From Rhodobiaceae bacterium (GTDB lineage: Bacteria > Pseudomonadota > Alphaproteobacteria > Rhizobiales > Tepidamorphaceae), in NCBI GenBank assembly GCA_020637985.1, contig JACKJK010000003.1:1-64000 (forward strand): DNA of 64,000 nt, given 5' to 3'. Of this stretch, positions 32,990 to 43,729 are shown in pieces. The notes under the pieces were generated by a model. That model was given only the letters and a program-made list of their open reading frames with translations. It searched no databases and had not been told where the DNA came from. Each line of letters starts with the position of its first letter. The first letter of the stretch is position 1. Both the position numbers and the translations under genes were made by a program.

Positions 32990-33730
32990 ATGGAAAACGC
33001 GTCGCAGAAGCCCGCCATCCGGGCAATCCTGTTCGACAAGGACGGCACGATCGTCGACTACGAGGCGACCTGGGGGCCGATAAACCGCAAGGCCGCCCGC
33101 ATCGCGGCCGCCGGCGATCCGCTCCTGGAGGCGCGCATCCTGTCTGCCTGCGGCATCGACCCGGTCTCCGGTGCGACGCTGGGCGACAGCCTGTTCGCCG
33201 CTTCCGGCACGCGAGAGATCGCCGCCGCCATGATCGGGCAGGGCAGTGCGTTCGCCCTCGCCGACCTCACCTCCCGCCTCGACGAACTCTTCACTTCGGC
33301 TGCCGGCGCGGTCGTCGCGCTTGCCGACGTCGCGGATCTGTTCGCGACCCTGCGTTCGGCCGGCTTCCACCTCGGCGTGGCCACCAGCGACAACGAGGCG
33401 TCCGCCCGCGTGTCGCTCGCGGCGCTCGGGGTTGGCGACCATCTCTCCTTCGTCTGCGGTTATGATTCAGGTCACGGCATCAAGCCGCAGCCGGGCATGG
33501 TGCATGCCTTCTGCGCCGCTGTCGGCTGCACGCCCGGCGAGGTCGCCATCGTCGGCGACAACCGCCACGACCTCGTCATGGGCCGCAATGCCGGCTGCGG
33601 CGCCGTCATCGGCGTGCTCAGCGGCACCGGCAGTGCCGATCAGCTCGCAGCGCTCGCCGATGTCTGTCTCACCGACATTGCAGCGCTGCCGCATCACCTC
33701 GGGCTTAGGTCCGCTCGGCAGGACACCTGA
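32990..33730 (+). CDS. HAD-family hydrolase (phosphoglycolate phosphatase-like)
   Basis: This 246-residue HAD subfamily IA phosphatase has motif I FDKDGTIVDYEATW (nucleophile Asp and acid Asp), motif II in VATSDN, motif III lysine in GIKPQPGMV, and motif IV in VGDNRHDLVMGRNAG. Most relatives dephosphorylate small sugar or glycol phosphates. It is not a PhnX phosphonatase, which has a different motif I. It lies at the edge of the phosphonate module but its promoter region is separate, so a link is only possible. It converges on the LysR gene. Confidence 0.85.
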   Translation: MENASQKPAIRAILFDKDGTIVDYEATWGPINRKAARIAAAGDPLLEARILSACGIDPVSGATLGDSLFAASGTREIAAAMIGQGSAFALADLTSRLDELFTSAAGAVVALADVADLFATLRSAGFHLGVATSDNEASARVSLAALGVGDHLSFVCGYDSGHGIKPQPGMVHAFCAAVGCTPGEVAIVGDNRHDLVMGRNAGCGAVIGVLSGTGSADQLAALADVCLTDIAALPHHLGLRSARQDT

Positions 33731-33751
33731 ACCGGCGATGCGATCGCTGGG

Positions 33752-34627
33752 CTAGCTTGCCGAAAGCTGCAGGGCCCTTGCGGTGTCGAAGAACGCGCGC
33801 ACCAGCTTGCCGGCGCTTCGTTCGCGTAGGCACACCAGCGCCTCGTCCATCAGCATCGCCGGCCCCTCGATATCGAGGCGCACGAGGCGCGCGTCCTGGC
33901 CGAACTCGGCCTGCGAAACGAAACCGATGCCGGCGCCCGACGCCACGATCTCGCGCACCGCTTCGCGTCCCTCCGCCTCGATGGCCGCTGTGAGTTCGAC
34001 GCCGGCCTCGCGTGCGCGATCCTCAAGCTTGCGGCGCGTGCGCGATCCTTCCTCGCGCATGACCAGCGGCAACGTGGCGAGATCGCGCATCCGCAACTTG
34101 CCGCGCTGCGCCAGCGGGTGTTCGCGCGCGACGAAGGCGACGATCGGCGTGGAGTTCAGTTCGAGCACCTCGAAATCCCGGCTCAACGGAATTTCGCCGA
34201 GCACGCCGATGTCGGCGTCGTAGTTGTAGAGACTGGCGATCACCGTGTCGGAATTGCCCGCCCGCAGGCTGACCCGCGCGCCTGGATGCGCATCGCGGAA
34301 CTGGCCGAGGATCTTCAGCAGATGATGGGCGGCGTCGGCCACGATGCGCAGCGCGCCCGAGCGCAGCGCCCGCGATTCCGACAGCAGCTCGAGCGCCTCC
34401 ATCTCGTTGGCGAACATCTTGCGCGTGATGGCAAGCAGCGCTTCGCCGGCCTGCGTCAGCGTCACCTGCTTCTTGTGCCGGTTGAACAGCAGGATGTCGT
34501 ATTCTTCCTCCAGCTTCCTGACCTGGTCGGAGATGGCCGGCTGCGTCAGCAGCAGGTGTTCGGCGGCGCGCGAAAATCCGCCGCAAATGGCGACATGATG
34601 GAAGGCGCGGAGCTGGACGTAGCGCAT
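33752..34627 (-). CDS. LysR-type regulator, probably of the AEP genes
   Basis: This 291-residue protein has an N-terminal winged HTH (LRAFHHVAICGGFSRAAEHLLLTQPAISDQVRKLEEEYDILLFNR) and a C-terminal LysR substrate-binding domain. It is divergent from the Na/Pi cotransporter-like gene and the phnW-phnA-phnY genes; LysR regulators are regularly found at this place in AEP clusters and sense AEP or a related phosphonate. The start at ATG 34627 gives the normal N-terminus (MRYVQLRAFHHVA); a TTG at 34708 is in frame but would add 27 non-typical residues. Confidence 0.88.
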   Translation of the reverse strand: MRYVQLRAFHHVAICGGFSRAAEHLLLTQPAISDQVRKLEEEYDILLFNRHKKQVTLTQAGEALLAITRKMFANEMEALELLSESRALRSGALRIVADAAHHLLKILGQFRDAHPGARVSLRAGNSDTVIASLYNYDADIGVLGEIPLSRDFEVLELNSTPIVAFVAREHPLAQRGKLRMRDLATLPLVMREEGSRTRRKLEDRAREAGVELTAAIEAEGREAVREIVASGAGIGFVSQAEFGQDARLVRLDIEGPAMLMDEALVCLRERSAGKLVRAFFDTARALQLSAS

Positions 34628-34750
34628 GCGGGATTCGCCGAAGATGTTCTGTGCATTGATGGAATCGATACCGATATTAGAACTAACGATTTGATTGATG
34701 GTTTGCAAAGCCCTTGATTTGCGGGCTCATGTGTACATCTGGAGTCGGTC
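34628..34750. promoter_or_regulatory. Divergent promoter region, LysR / Na-Pi cotransporter
   Basis: This 123-bp gap is A+T-rich around 34660-34700. It includes ATCG-ATAC-CGAT (34664-34675), a short dyad that could be part of a LysR-binding site; a typical T-n11-A site cannot be fixed with confidence. Confidence 0.4.
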
Positions 34751-36415
34751 ATGCACCTGTCGCTCGTAGTTCTGCACCTGGCCGGCGCGGTGATGCTGCT
34801 GCTGTGGGCGGTGCGGATGGTACGCACCGGCTTCGAGCGTGCCGCCGGCACCAGCATGCGCGAGGCACTGCGCGGTGCTCGGGCAGGGCGCGTTCAGGCT
34901 GCCGGCGCCGGCGCGGCGCTGGCAGTGCTCCTGCAGAGTTCGACGGCGGTCGCCATTCTTGCGGCCGGCTTTGCCGCCACGGGGATCCTTCCCGTTGCCA
35001 CCGGCCTGGCCGCCCTGCTTGGCGCCGACCTCGGTTCGGCCCTCGTCGTGCAGGTTCTCTCCTTCGACCTGTCCTGGCTGCTGCCGGTGCTCCTGTTCAT
35101 CGGCCCGCTGCTGTTCCTCAAGTTCGAGCAGCGCTCGGTGAAGCAGGTCGGCCGCATCCTGCTCGGCATCGGCCTCGTCCTGCTGTCCTTGCGGCTGATC
35201 GGCGAGGCGACCGAGCCGCTGCGCCAGAGCGTGTTCCTGCCCGTAGCCATCGGCTACCTGCGCGACGATTTCATCACCGCCTTCGCGCTGGCGGCAGGCT
35301 TTGCCTGGCTGATCCATTCCAGCGTCGCCGCCGTGTTGCTGTTTGCGGCCTTCGCGGCGCAGGGGATGTTGCCGCATGAAGTCGGCATTCCCTTTGTCCT
35401 GGGCGCCAACCTCGGCGGCGGGCTGATATCGGTCTGGCTGACACGCAACGAGGCGCCGCCGGCCCGTCGTATCCCGCTTGGCAACCTCATGTTTCGCGGC
35501 ATCGCCGCCGCCGGCGTGCTGCTGGTGCACGGCGTCTTCGCGATCCCGCTCGACGCGCTCGGCGAGGGGGCGGCCCGCCAGCTGGTCAATTTCCACCTGG
35601 TATTCAACTTGGCGCTCCTTGCCGTCTGCCTGCCGCTCGTCGCGACGGTGGAAAGGGTCGTGTCGGCTCTCCTGCCGGAGCCTGCGGCGTTCGCCGACGC
35701 GGAGCCGGCCGCGAGGCCAGCCAGCGCGCTCGATCCCACCGTCATCTCGCACCCCAAGCTCGCGCTCGCCAGCGCCACCCGCGAACTGCTGCGCATGGGC
35801 GAGACGCTCGAACTGATGCTGCGTCCGGTAATGGACCTGCTGGAGAGCGGTAATACCGAGGAAATCGCCCGGGTGCGAAGGCTCGACCGCGAGATCAACA
35901 GCGCACACACCGGCATCAAGCTCTTCATCGCCGAGGTCAATCGCGGCGCGCTGACGACGGCGGAAGCGCAGCGCGGCATCGAATTGACCGACGTTGCTAT
36001 CAACCTGGAACATGTCGGCGACATCGTCGCCAAGAGCCTGATGAAGCTCGTCGAGGAAAAGGCGAAGCGGCGGTTGACCTTCTCGCCGGAAGGCTGGGCG
36101 GAAATGACGGCGTTGCACGCGCGCGTGCTCGCCAACACGCAACTGGCGATGAACGTGCTCATTTCCGCCGATCTCGATACCGCGCGTCAGTTGGTGAAGG
36201 AGAAGGAGGTCATGCGCCGGCTCGAGCGCCAGAGCCACGACCGCCACCTCGCGCGCCTGCAGTCGGGCAAGTCGCAGAGCATCGAGACCAGCGATATCCA
36301 CCTGGAGATGGTGCGCGCGTTCAAGGAGATCAATTCGCTGCTCGTGACAGTCGCCTATCCGATCCTCAGCGAGAACGGCCACCTCCTGGAAAGCAGGCTG
36401 GCGGAGCCGGCATGA
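34751..36415 (+). CDS. Na/Pi cotransporter family protein with PhoU-like tail
   Basis: This 554-residue protein has two Na_Pi_cotrans repeats in residues 1-310, each with the signature glutamine/serine motif (VLLQSSTAVAILAAGFA in repeat 1, WLIHSSVAAVLLFAAFA in repeat 2; the second lacks the glutamine). A PhoU-like helical domain covers residues ~340-545. Related proteins move phosphate or sense it. Here it precedes the phosphonate-degrading enzymes, which release phosphate, so export or balance of phosphate is a reasonable role. The ATG has GGAG six bases upstream. It is divergent from the LysR regulator. Confidence 0.9.
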   Translation: MHLSLVVLHLAGAVMLLLWAVRMVRTGFERAAGTSMREALRGARAGRVQAAGAGAALAVLLQSSTAVAILAAGFAATGILPVATGLAALLGADLGSALVVQVLSFDLSWLLPVLLFIGPLLFLKFEQRSVKQVGRILLGIGLVLLSLRLIGEATEPLRQSVFLPVAIGYLRDDFITAFALAAGFAWLIHSSVAAVLLFAAFAAQGMLPHEVGIPFVLGANLGGGLISVWLTRNEAPPARRIPLGNLMFRGIAAAGVLLVHGVFAIPLDALGEGAARQLVNFHLVFNLALLAVCLPLVATVERVVSALLPEPAAFADAEPAARPASALDPTVISHPKLALASATRELLRMGETLELMLRPVMDLLESGNTEEIARVRRLDREINSAHTGIKLFIAEVNRGALTTAEAQRGIELTDVAINLEHVGDIVAKSLMKLVEEKAKRRLTFSPEGWAEMTALHARVLANTQLAMNVLISADLDTARQLVKEKEVMRRLERQSHDRHLARLQSGKSQSIETSDIHLEMVRAFKEINSLLVTVAYPILSENGHLLESRLAEPA

Positions 36416-36566
36416 GTTGCTGCCGGCAACCCCTGACCCAGCCTGGCGGACAAATATAATGATAGGTTATGTCACAATCTGAATTATCGATTTTACAGAT
36501 ACAATCATACATGGAAATAGTCGCCAATGCGGCGAATGATCGCCGCCTCAAGGAAAGAGTCCGGGG
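36416..36566 (+). promoter_or_regulatory. phnW promoter region
   Basis: A markedly A+T-rich patch at about 36451-36512 in otherwise G+C-rich DNA suggests a promoter for phnWAY. TGTCA-C-AATCTGAATT at about 36474-36489 resembles a degenerate Pho box (half sites CTGTCAT) with a spacer one base short. Both LysR and PhoB control are possible. Confidence 0.4.
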
Positions 36567-37769
36567 ATGCCAATTTCCGTAGACACGCCGCCTCGCTCAC
36601 CCCTGCCGGAACCGGCAATGGGAGAGCCCTATCTGCTGACGCCCGGTCCGCTGACCACCGCGATCGAGGTGAAGGAAGCCATGCTGCGCGACTGGGGCTC
36701 GTGGGACGGCGACTTCCGCGCCATGACCGCCGATGTGCGCCGCCGTCTGCTGGCGCTGATCGGCGACGAGGCCGGTGAATTCGACTGCGTGCCGATGCAG
36801 GGCAGCGGTACCTTCTGCGTCGAGGCGATGCTGGGGTCCTTCATCCCGAAGGACGGCAAGGCGCTGGTACTCGCAAACGGTGCCTACGGACTGCGCGCCG
36901 CCGAGACGATGAAGTATCTCGGCCGCGCCTTCACGCTGATCGACAAGGGCGACTATCTTCCTCCGCGCGGTGAGGAGGTCGCTGCAGCACTCGACGCCGA
37001 CCCCGCCATCACCCACGTCGTCGCCATCCACTGCGAGACCAGTTCCGGCATCCTCAATCCGGTTGCCGAGATCTCGGAAGCCGTCTACGCCCGAGGCCGC
37101 AAGTTGCTGATCGATTCCATGAGCGCCTTTGGCGCGATCCCCCTCGGCGTTCACGACGTGCGCTATGAGGCGATCGTGTCTTCGGCCAACAAGTGCATCG
37201 AGGGCGTGCCGGGCTTCGGCTTCGTCATCGCGAAGAAGGCCGAACTGGAGGCCGCTAGCGGCCGCAGCCATTCGCTCAGCCTCGATGTCCATGCCCAGTG
37301 GGCCTACATGAACAAGACCGGCCAGTGGCGCTTCACCCCGCCGACCCACGTCGTCGCGGCGTTCCTCAAGGCGCTGGAGATGCACGAGGCCGAAGGCGGC
37401 GTTGCAGGTCGCGGCGCGCGCTATGCCCGCAACCGCGACGTGCTGGTGTCGGGCATGAGGGAACTCGGCTTCGAGACGCTGCTGGCCGACCGCTGGCTGT
37501 CGCCGATCATCGTCACCTTCTTCAACCCCGCGCATCCGGCGTTTTCCTTCCAGGCCTTCTACGACCTGATGAAGGCGAAGCGCTTCATCATCTATCCGGG
37601 CAAGCTGACGGTGGTGGATTCCTTCCGCGTCGGCTGCATCGGCCGCATGGACGAGCACGTCATGCGCCGCGTCGTGAAGGCCGCCGGCGAATGCCTTGCC
37701 GAGATGGGCGTCGACAGTGCCGCTCCGCCCGAGGCCGCGATCGCCGAGCGCGCCCGGCTTGCTGCCTGA
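36567..37769 (+). CDS. phnW: 2-aminoethylphosphonate:pyruvate aminotransferase
   Basis: This 400-residue class V aminotransferase-fold enzyme transfers the amino group of 2-aminoethylphosphonate to pyruvate, giving phosphonoacetaldehyde and alanine. PhnW markers are visible: PYLLTPGPLTTAIEVKEAML at the N-terminus, RDWGSWDGDF, QGSGTFCVEAMLGSF (PLP phosphate contact), LIDSMSAFGAIP (the Asp that pairs with the PLP nitrogen) and the Schiff-base lysine Lys209 in SSANKCIEGVPGFGF. It is followed 33 bp later by phnA and then phnY, so the aldehyde is oxidised rather than hydrolysed; no phnX is present. The ribosome site is AAGGAAAGAG. Confidence 0.95.
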   Translation: MPISVDTPPRSPLPEPAMGEPYLLTPGPLTTAIEVKEAMLRDWGSWDGDFRAMTADVRRRLLALIGDEAGEFDCVPMQGSGTFCVEAMLGSFIPKDGKALVLANGAYGLRAAETMKYLGRAFTLIDKGDYLPPRGEEVAAALDADPAITHVVAIHCETSSGILNPVAEISEAVYARGRKLLIDSMSAFGAIPLGVHDVRYEAIVSSANKCIEGVPGFGFVIAKKAELEAASGRSHSLSLDVHAQWAYMNKTGQWRFTPPTHVVAAFLKALEMHEAEGGVAGRGARYARNRDVLVSGMRELGFETLLADRWLSPIIVTFFNPAHPAFSFQAFYDLMKAKRFIIYPGKLTVVDSFRVGCIGRMDEHVMRRVVKAAGECLAEMGVDSAAPPEAAIAERARLAA

Positions 37770-37802
37770 CCACATCGAACCTACGAACGCACAGGAATCG
37801 AG

Positions 37803-39059
37803 ATGAACAAGATGTCCCCCGTCAACGTCACCGCCAACGGCCGCGAATACGCCTGGCCTTCGGTTCCGGCGATCGCGATCTGCCTGGACGGCTGCGAGCC
37901 GGAGTATCTCGACGTGGCGATCGCAGCCGGGCTGATGCCGGCGCTTACGAAGATCAAGGCGAAGGGGACGGTCCGGCTGGCTCACTCGGTGATCCCGAGC
38001 TTCACCAACCCCAACAACCTGTCGATCGCGACCGGCCGCCCACCGGCGGTCCACGGCATCTGCGGCAATTACCTTTACGACCCGGAAACCGGGGAGGAGG
38101 TTATGATGAACGACCCGAAGTTCCTGCGCGCACCGACCGTCTTCAAGGCGTTCTACGACGCAGGCGCCACGGTCGCGATCGTCACCGCCAAGGACAAGCT
38201 GCGTGCGTTGCTCGGCCACGGGCTGAAGTTCGACGAAGGCAGGGCGGTGTGCTTTTCCTCGGAGAAGTCCAACCAGACCACGAAGGCGGAAAACGGCATC
38301 GACAACGCGTCCGCCTGGCTCGGCCGGCCGGTGCCGGAGGTCTATTCCGCCGAGCTCTCCGAGTTCGTCTTTGCCGCCGGCGTCAAGCTGCTGAAGGAAA
38401 TGCGGCCGGACGTCATGTACCTGACGACGACCGACTACGTGCAGCACAAGTATGCGCCGGGCGACAGCGAGGCCAACGCCTTCTACGCCATGTTCGACAA
38501 GTACCTCGCCGAACTCGATGCGCTGGGTGCGGCCATCGTCATAACCGCCGACCACGGCATGAAGCCCAAGCACGACGCCAACGGCGATCCGAAGGTCATC
38601 TACGTGCAGGACCTGCTCGACGAATGGCTCGGCAAGGACGCCGCCCGCGTCATCCTGCCGATCACCGATCCTTACGTGGTTCACCACGGCGCGCTGGGTT
38701 CGTTCGCTACGGCCTATCTGCCGAAAGGCGCCGACCGGGCTGCGGTTATGCAGAAGCTCGCCGCGTACGACGAACTGATCGTCGTCATCGGCAAGGAAGA
38801 AGCCTGCGAACGCTACGAGCTTCCCGCCGACCGAATCGGCGACATCGTCATGGTCTCCTCGGAAAACATGACCATCGGCACCAGCGAGCATCGCCACGAT
38901 CTTGCCGCGCTCGACGAGCCGCTGCGCTCCCACGGCGGTACGACCGAGCAGGAGGTGCCCTTCATCGTCAACCGCGCGCTGCCGGATCTTCCTGCCGCGC
39001 CCATGCTTCGCAACTTCGACGCCTTCTTCTACGCCGCAATGGCCGCTGCCAAGGCCTGA
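37803..39059 (+). CDS. phnA: Phosphonoacetate hydrolase
   Basis: This 418-residue alkaline-phosphatase superfamily enzyme cleaves phosphonoacetate to acetate and phosphate with two zinc ions. All expected ligands are present: Asp29 (ICLDGCEP), the nucleophile Thr68 (PSFTNPNN), Asp211 and His215 (TTDYVQHK), Asp250 and His251 (TADHGMK) and His377 (RSHGGT). These numbers equal those I recall for the Sinorhizobium meliloti PhnA structure, which makes the call very strong. It lies between phnW and phnY and performs the last step of the PhnWYA route. Confidence 0.97.
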   Translation: MNKMSPVNVTANGREYAWPSVPAIAICLDGCEPEYLDVAIAAGLMPALTKIKAKGTVRLAHSVIPSFTNPNNLSIATGRPPAVHGICGNYLYDPETGEEVMMNDPKFLRAPTVFKAFYDAGATVAIVTAKDKLRALLGHGLKFDEGRAVCFSSEKSNQTTKAENGIDNASAWLGRPVPEVYSAELSEFVFAAGVKLLKEMRPDVMYLTTTDYVQHKYAPGDSEANAFYAMFDKYLAELDALGAAIVITADHGMKPKHDANGDPKVIYVQDLLDEWLGKDAARVILPITDPYVVHHGALGSFATAYLPKGADRAAVMQKLAAYDELIVVIGKEEACERYELPADRIGDIVMVSSENMTIGTSEHRHDLAALDEPLRSHGGTTEQEVPFIVNRALPDLPAAPMLRNFDAFFYAAMAAAKA

Positions 39060-39070
39060 GGGAGCACGCG

Positions 39071-40518
39071 ATGGTCAGGCAGGAACAGGGTTTCACCGTC
39101 CGCCACGGGCCGATGCGCATCGCCGGGCGCAAGGTCGATGCAGACGGCGTCATCGAGGTGCGCTATCCCTACACCGACGCGGTGATCGGCACGGTGCCGG
39201 CCGGCACCGCGGCGCATGCGCGCGAAGCCTTTGCGATTGCCGCCAACTACCAGCCGAAGCTGACCCGCTACGAGCGCCAGAAGATCCTGCTGAAGACGGC
39301 GGAAGGGCTGGTCGCCCGGCGCGACGAGATCTCCGACATCATCACTCTGGAACTCGGCATCTCCAAGCAGGATTCGCTCTACGAGGTCGGCCGCGCCTTC
39401 GACGTCTTCACGCTCGCCGGCCAGCTCTGCATCCACGACGATGGCGAGATCTTCTCCTGCGACCTGACCCCGCACGGCAAGGCGCGCAAGATCTTCACCA
39501 CCCGCGAGCCGCTGACCGCGATTTCCGCGATCACGCCGTTCAACCACCCACTCAACATGGTCGCCCACAAGGTCGCCCCGGCGGTCGCCACCAACAACTG
39601 CGTCGTCGTCAAGCCGACCGAGCAGACGCCGATCACCGCGCTGATCCTCGCGGACGTGATGTACGAGGCCGGCCTGCCGCCGCAGATGCTGTCGGTGGTG
39701 ACGGGGCTTCCCGCCGACATCGGCGAGGAAATGATTGTCAACGAGGCGATCGACCTCATCACCTTCACCGGCGGCGTGCCGGTCGGCAAGATGATCGCCT
39801 CGAAGGCCGGCTACCGGCGCGCGGTGCTGGAACTGGGCGGTAACGACCCGCTGATCGTCTGCAACGATCTTTCCGACGACGACCTGGCGAAGGCCGCCGA
39901 TCTCGCGGTCGCCGGCGCGACGAAGAACTCCGGCCAGCGCTGCACGGCGGTCAAGCGCATCCTGTGCCAGAAATCCGTTGCCGACCGCTTCGTGCCGATG
40001 GTCCTGGAGCGGGCCAGGAAAATCACCTTCGGCGACCCGATGAACCCGGACACGATGCTTGGCACCGTGATCCACGAACAGGCCGCCGCCCTGTTCGAGA
40101 AACGCGTCTACATGGCAGCCGATGCAGGCGCGCAGGTACTCTACGATCCGGGCCGCAAGGGTGCGCTGCTGCCGCCGATTGTCGTCGACAATGTGCCGCA
40201 CGAGAGCGAACTGGTGATGGAGGAGACCTTCGGCCCGGTTATCCCGATCATCCACGCGCCCGACGACGACGACGAATTGATCGCGCTGTCGAACTCCACG
40301 GCCTTCGGCCTGTCGTCGGGCGTGTGCACCAATTCGTTTCCGCGCATGCAGAAGTACATCACCGGACTGAAGGTCGGCACCGTCAACATCTGGGAAGTGC
40401 CGGGCTATCGCATCGAGATGAGTCCCTTCGGCGGCATCAAGGATTCCGGCAACGGCTTCAAGGAAGGTGTGATTGAAGCCATGAAGAGCTTCACCAACGT
40501 CAAGACGTTCTCGCTGCC

Positions 40519-40528
<10 letters not shown>
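39071..40528 (+). CDS. phnY: Phosphonoacetaldehyde dehydrogenase
   Basis: This 485-residue aldehyde dehydrogenase oxidises phosphonoacetaldehyde to phosphonoacetate with NAD. The ALDH catalytic set is intact: Asn158 (ITPFNHP), Glu254 (LELGGNDP) and nucleophile Cys291 (NSGQRCTAVKR). Length and catalytic numbering match S. meliloti PhnY as I recall it. It starts 11 bp after phnA and its end overlaps the start of the class III PLP gene by 10 bp, so all are in one operon. Confidence 0.96.
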
Positions 40529-41900
<1,372 letters not shown>

Positions 41901-41904
<4 letters not shown>

Positions 41905-42914
41905 AGATCGTTCGCACTGACGCCGAACTCGAATGCCCGCATGTCGACGCGGTGTTGCGGGAACGTGGCCACGACCTCGTGTTGCTGCCCGACGGAATAT
42001 CCGAGGACACGCTTGCCGCCGAGACCCGCGACGCCGACCTGATCCTGATGTGCTACACGCCGATCACGGCCCGTGTCATCGAGGGCGCGCAGCGGCTGAA
42101 GGCGATCGTCAAGTACGGCGTCGGCATCGACGCCATCGACATTGAGGCGGCGAAAGCGCACGCCATCCCCGTCGTCAACGTGCCCGAATACGCCGAGGAG
42201 ACCGTGGCCGAAGGCGCCTTCGCGCTGATGATCGCGCTGGCGAAGAAGCTGATCCCGCTTGACCGCGCCATGCATCGCGACGGCTGGGCCTGGCCGACTC
42301 AACGCTGGCTTGCCAACGACATCGCGGGCAAGACGCTGGGCCTCGTCGGCGTCGGGCGCATCGGGCGTTCGATGGCGCGTATGGCAGGGCAGGGGTTTCG
42401 CGCCCGCTTGCTGGGCTACGACCCCAACGTCACCGCGCAAACGATGCTTGCGGCCGGCGTGGAAAAGATCGATGACCTGCACACGATGCTGGGCCAATGC
42501 GATCTCGTCTCGGTCCATTGCACATTGTCGGACAAGACGCGCCATCTGATCGGGGCAACGGAATTCGCGGCGATGAAGCCATCGGCGATCTTCGTCAACG
42601 TCTCGCGCGGCGCGCTGGTCGACGAGACGGCGCTTCTTGCTGCCCTCAAGAAAGGCTGCATCGCCGGCGCGGGCCTCGACGTCTACAGCCAGGAGCCACT
42701 GACGCTGGAGGGCCATCCGCTGAGCGAACTGTTCTCGATGGACAACGTGATCCTCACCCCGCACCTGACCTTCTACACGCAGGAAGCCATGCGGCGGCTG
42801 GAGGACGAGACGCTGCAGCGCTGTTTCGAGGCGCTGGAAGGTCGGCCGGTGAAGGTCAAGTCACACGACCCGCGTCTGCGCGGACAGACGGCGGGCGTCG
42901 ACTTTGTGCGATAG
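41901..42914 (+). CDS. D-2-hydroxyacid dehydrogenase, AEP-cluster associated
   Basis: This 337-residue NAD-dependent 2-hydroxyacid dehydrogenase has the Rossmann motif GLVGVGRIGR (Gly150-Gly155) and the full catalytic set: Arg236 (NVSRGALVDE), Glu265 (VYSQEP) and His288 (LTPHLTF). It should interconvert a 2-keto acid and a D-2-hydroxy acid. Its ATG overlaps the pbfA stop by 4 bp (ATGA), so the two are translationally coupled. No step of the known PhnW/PbfA-PhnY-PhnA route needs such an enzyme. Possible substrates are phosphonopyruvate/phosphonolactate, or glyoxylate and hydroxypyruvate; none is proven. Confidence 0.88.
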
Positions 42915-42937
42915 GGATGTCGCGGCCGACCTGGCAG

Positions 42938-43393
42938 TTACGCGGCGAAGTCCGGCTTTACGGAGAACGCGGCGTTGCTGCCGACCAGCGCTTTTATCAG
43001 TCCGATGATCTTTTCCGGTGGCAGCGTGCGCGGGTCGAACGCCTTGCCTCCGCAATGCTCCATCACGACGCGGCGGTTTGCCTCGGTGTCCGGCGCGAAG
43101 GCCATCGCCCAATCGGGAAAGTCTCGGTTCTGGCGTTCGCGCGAGGTCAGGACCTGGACGTCTCGGTGGCGCTCGTCGCGCGCAATCGTCCCCATGGTCT
43201 TCATCACGTTGTATTCCGGGCCTTCCAGCACCTGCACGAACATGTTGTTCGTGAACACGAACGCGCCGGTAATGTCGAGGACCGGGTTCTTGCGCCGCGC
43301 AGCATTCAGGATGTCGCGCACCTCCTGGGAAATGCTGCCGGTGTCGAGCCGGAAATTCGGCTTGCTCCAATAGATGGTCTGAACGATGTCCAT
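42938..43393 (-). CDS. BLUF-domain blue-light photoreceptor
   Basis: This 151-residue protein is a short, stand-alone BLUF protein that binds FAD non-covalently. Key residues are present: Tyr8 (TIYWSK), Asn36 (AARRKN) and Gln54 (MFVQVLEG), which form the hydrogen-bond switch with the flavin; the RDERHRDV and FPDWAMAFA segments complete the domain. The C-terminal ~50 residues form the usual capping helices, with no output domain, so it must act through a partner protein. The ATG at 43393 gives Tyr8 in its usual place; a GTG at 43414 is also possible. It sits, on the opposite strand, between the AEP catabolic and transport genes. Confidence 0.87.
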   Translation of the reverse strand: MDIVQTIYWSKPNFRLDTGSISQEVRDILNAARRKNPVLDITGAFVFTNNMFVQVLEGPEYNVMKTMGTIARDERHRDVQVLTSRERQNRDFPDWAMAFAPDTEANRRVVMEHCGGKAFDPRTLPPEKIIGLIKALVGSNAAFSVKPDFAA

Positions 43394-43729
43394 GCCACTT
43401 GCTCGCTGTAACACCTTCCTGGGTTATTCTCCTGGCGCAAGGTCTATCGATAGCGGGTTACGAAAGAGTTTCTCAAGAGTTGCGCGTCTCTGAAAAATGC
43501 AACCTGAGGTGTTATCGTGGTAAGCAAACAATGGCTGCAATCGTCATGAGGAACGCGGTTTGGGTTTGCGGTTCGTTGACCTTGCCGATGCTTGCGGACG
43601 GCATGCCGTGACCGAAGGATCGCGCATGACGACCGCCGCTGCCGTCGCGGATGGGGGTTGCCTCCATCCTGCAATAGGTCTCCACGTTTGTCCCGGTCAC
43701 GAACCGGCGGCCATGCTTCGGGCCATTGC
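43394..43729. other. Divergent intergenic region, BLUF / EamA
   Basis: 336 bp. Small open frames here have no recognisable homology or codon signal. Promoters for both genes must be here; the first 120 bp next to BLUF are A+T-richer. No clear dyad was seen. Confidence 0.4.

Noticed and set aside
32990..33730. PhnX phosphonoacetaldehyde hydrolase
   Set aside because: Motif I is FDKDGT, as in phosphoglycolate phosphatase-like enzymes, and the PhnX active-site signature is absent; PhnY and PhnA already process the aldehyde.
36597..38933. Antisense open frame of about 780 codons opposite phnW and phnA
   Set aside because: Spans two certain genes, no motif, typical antisense shadow.
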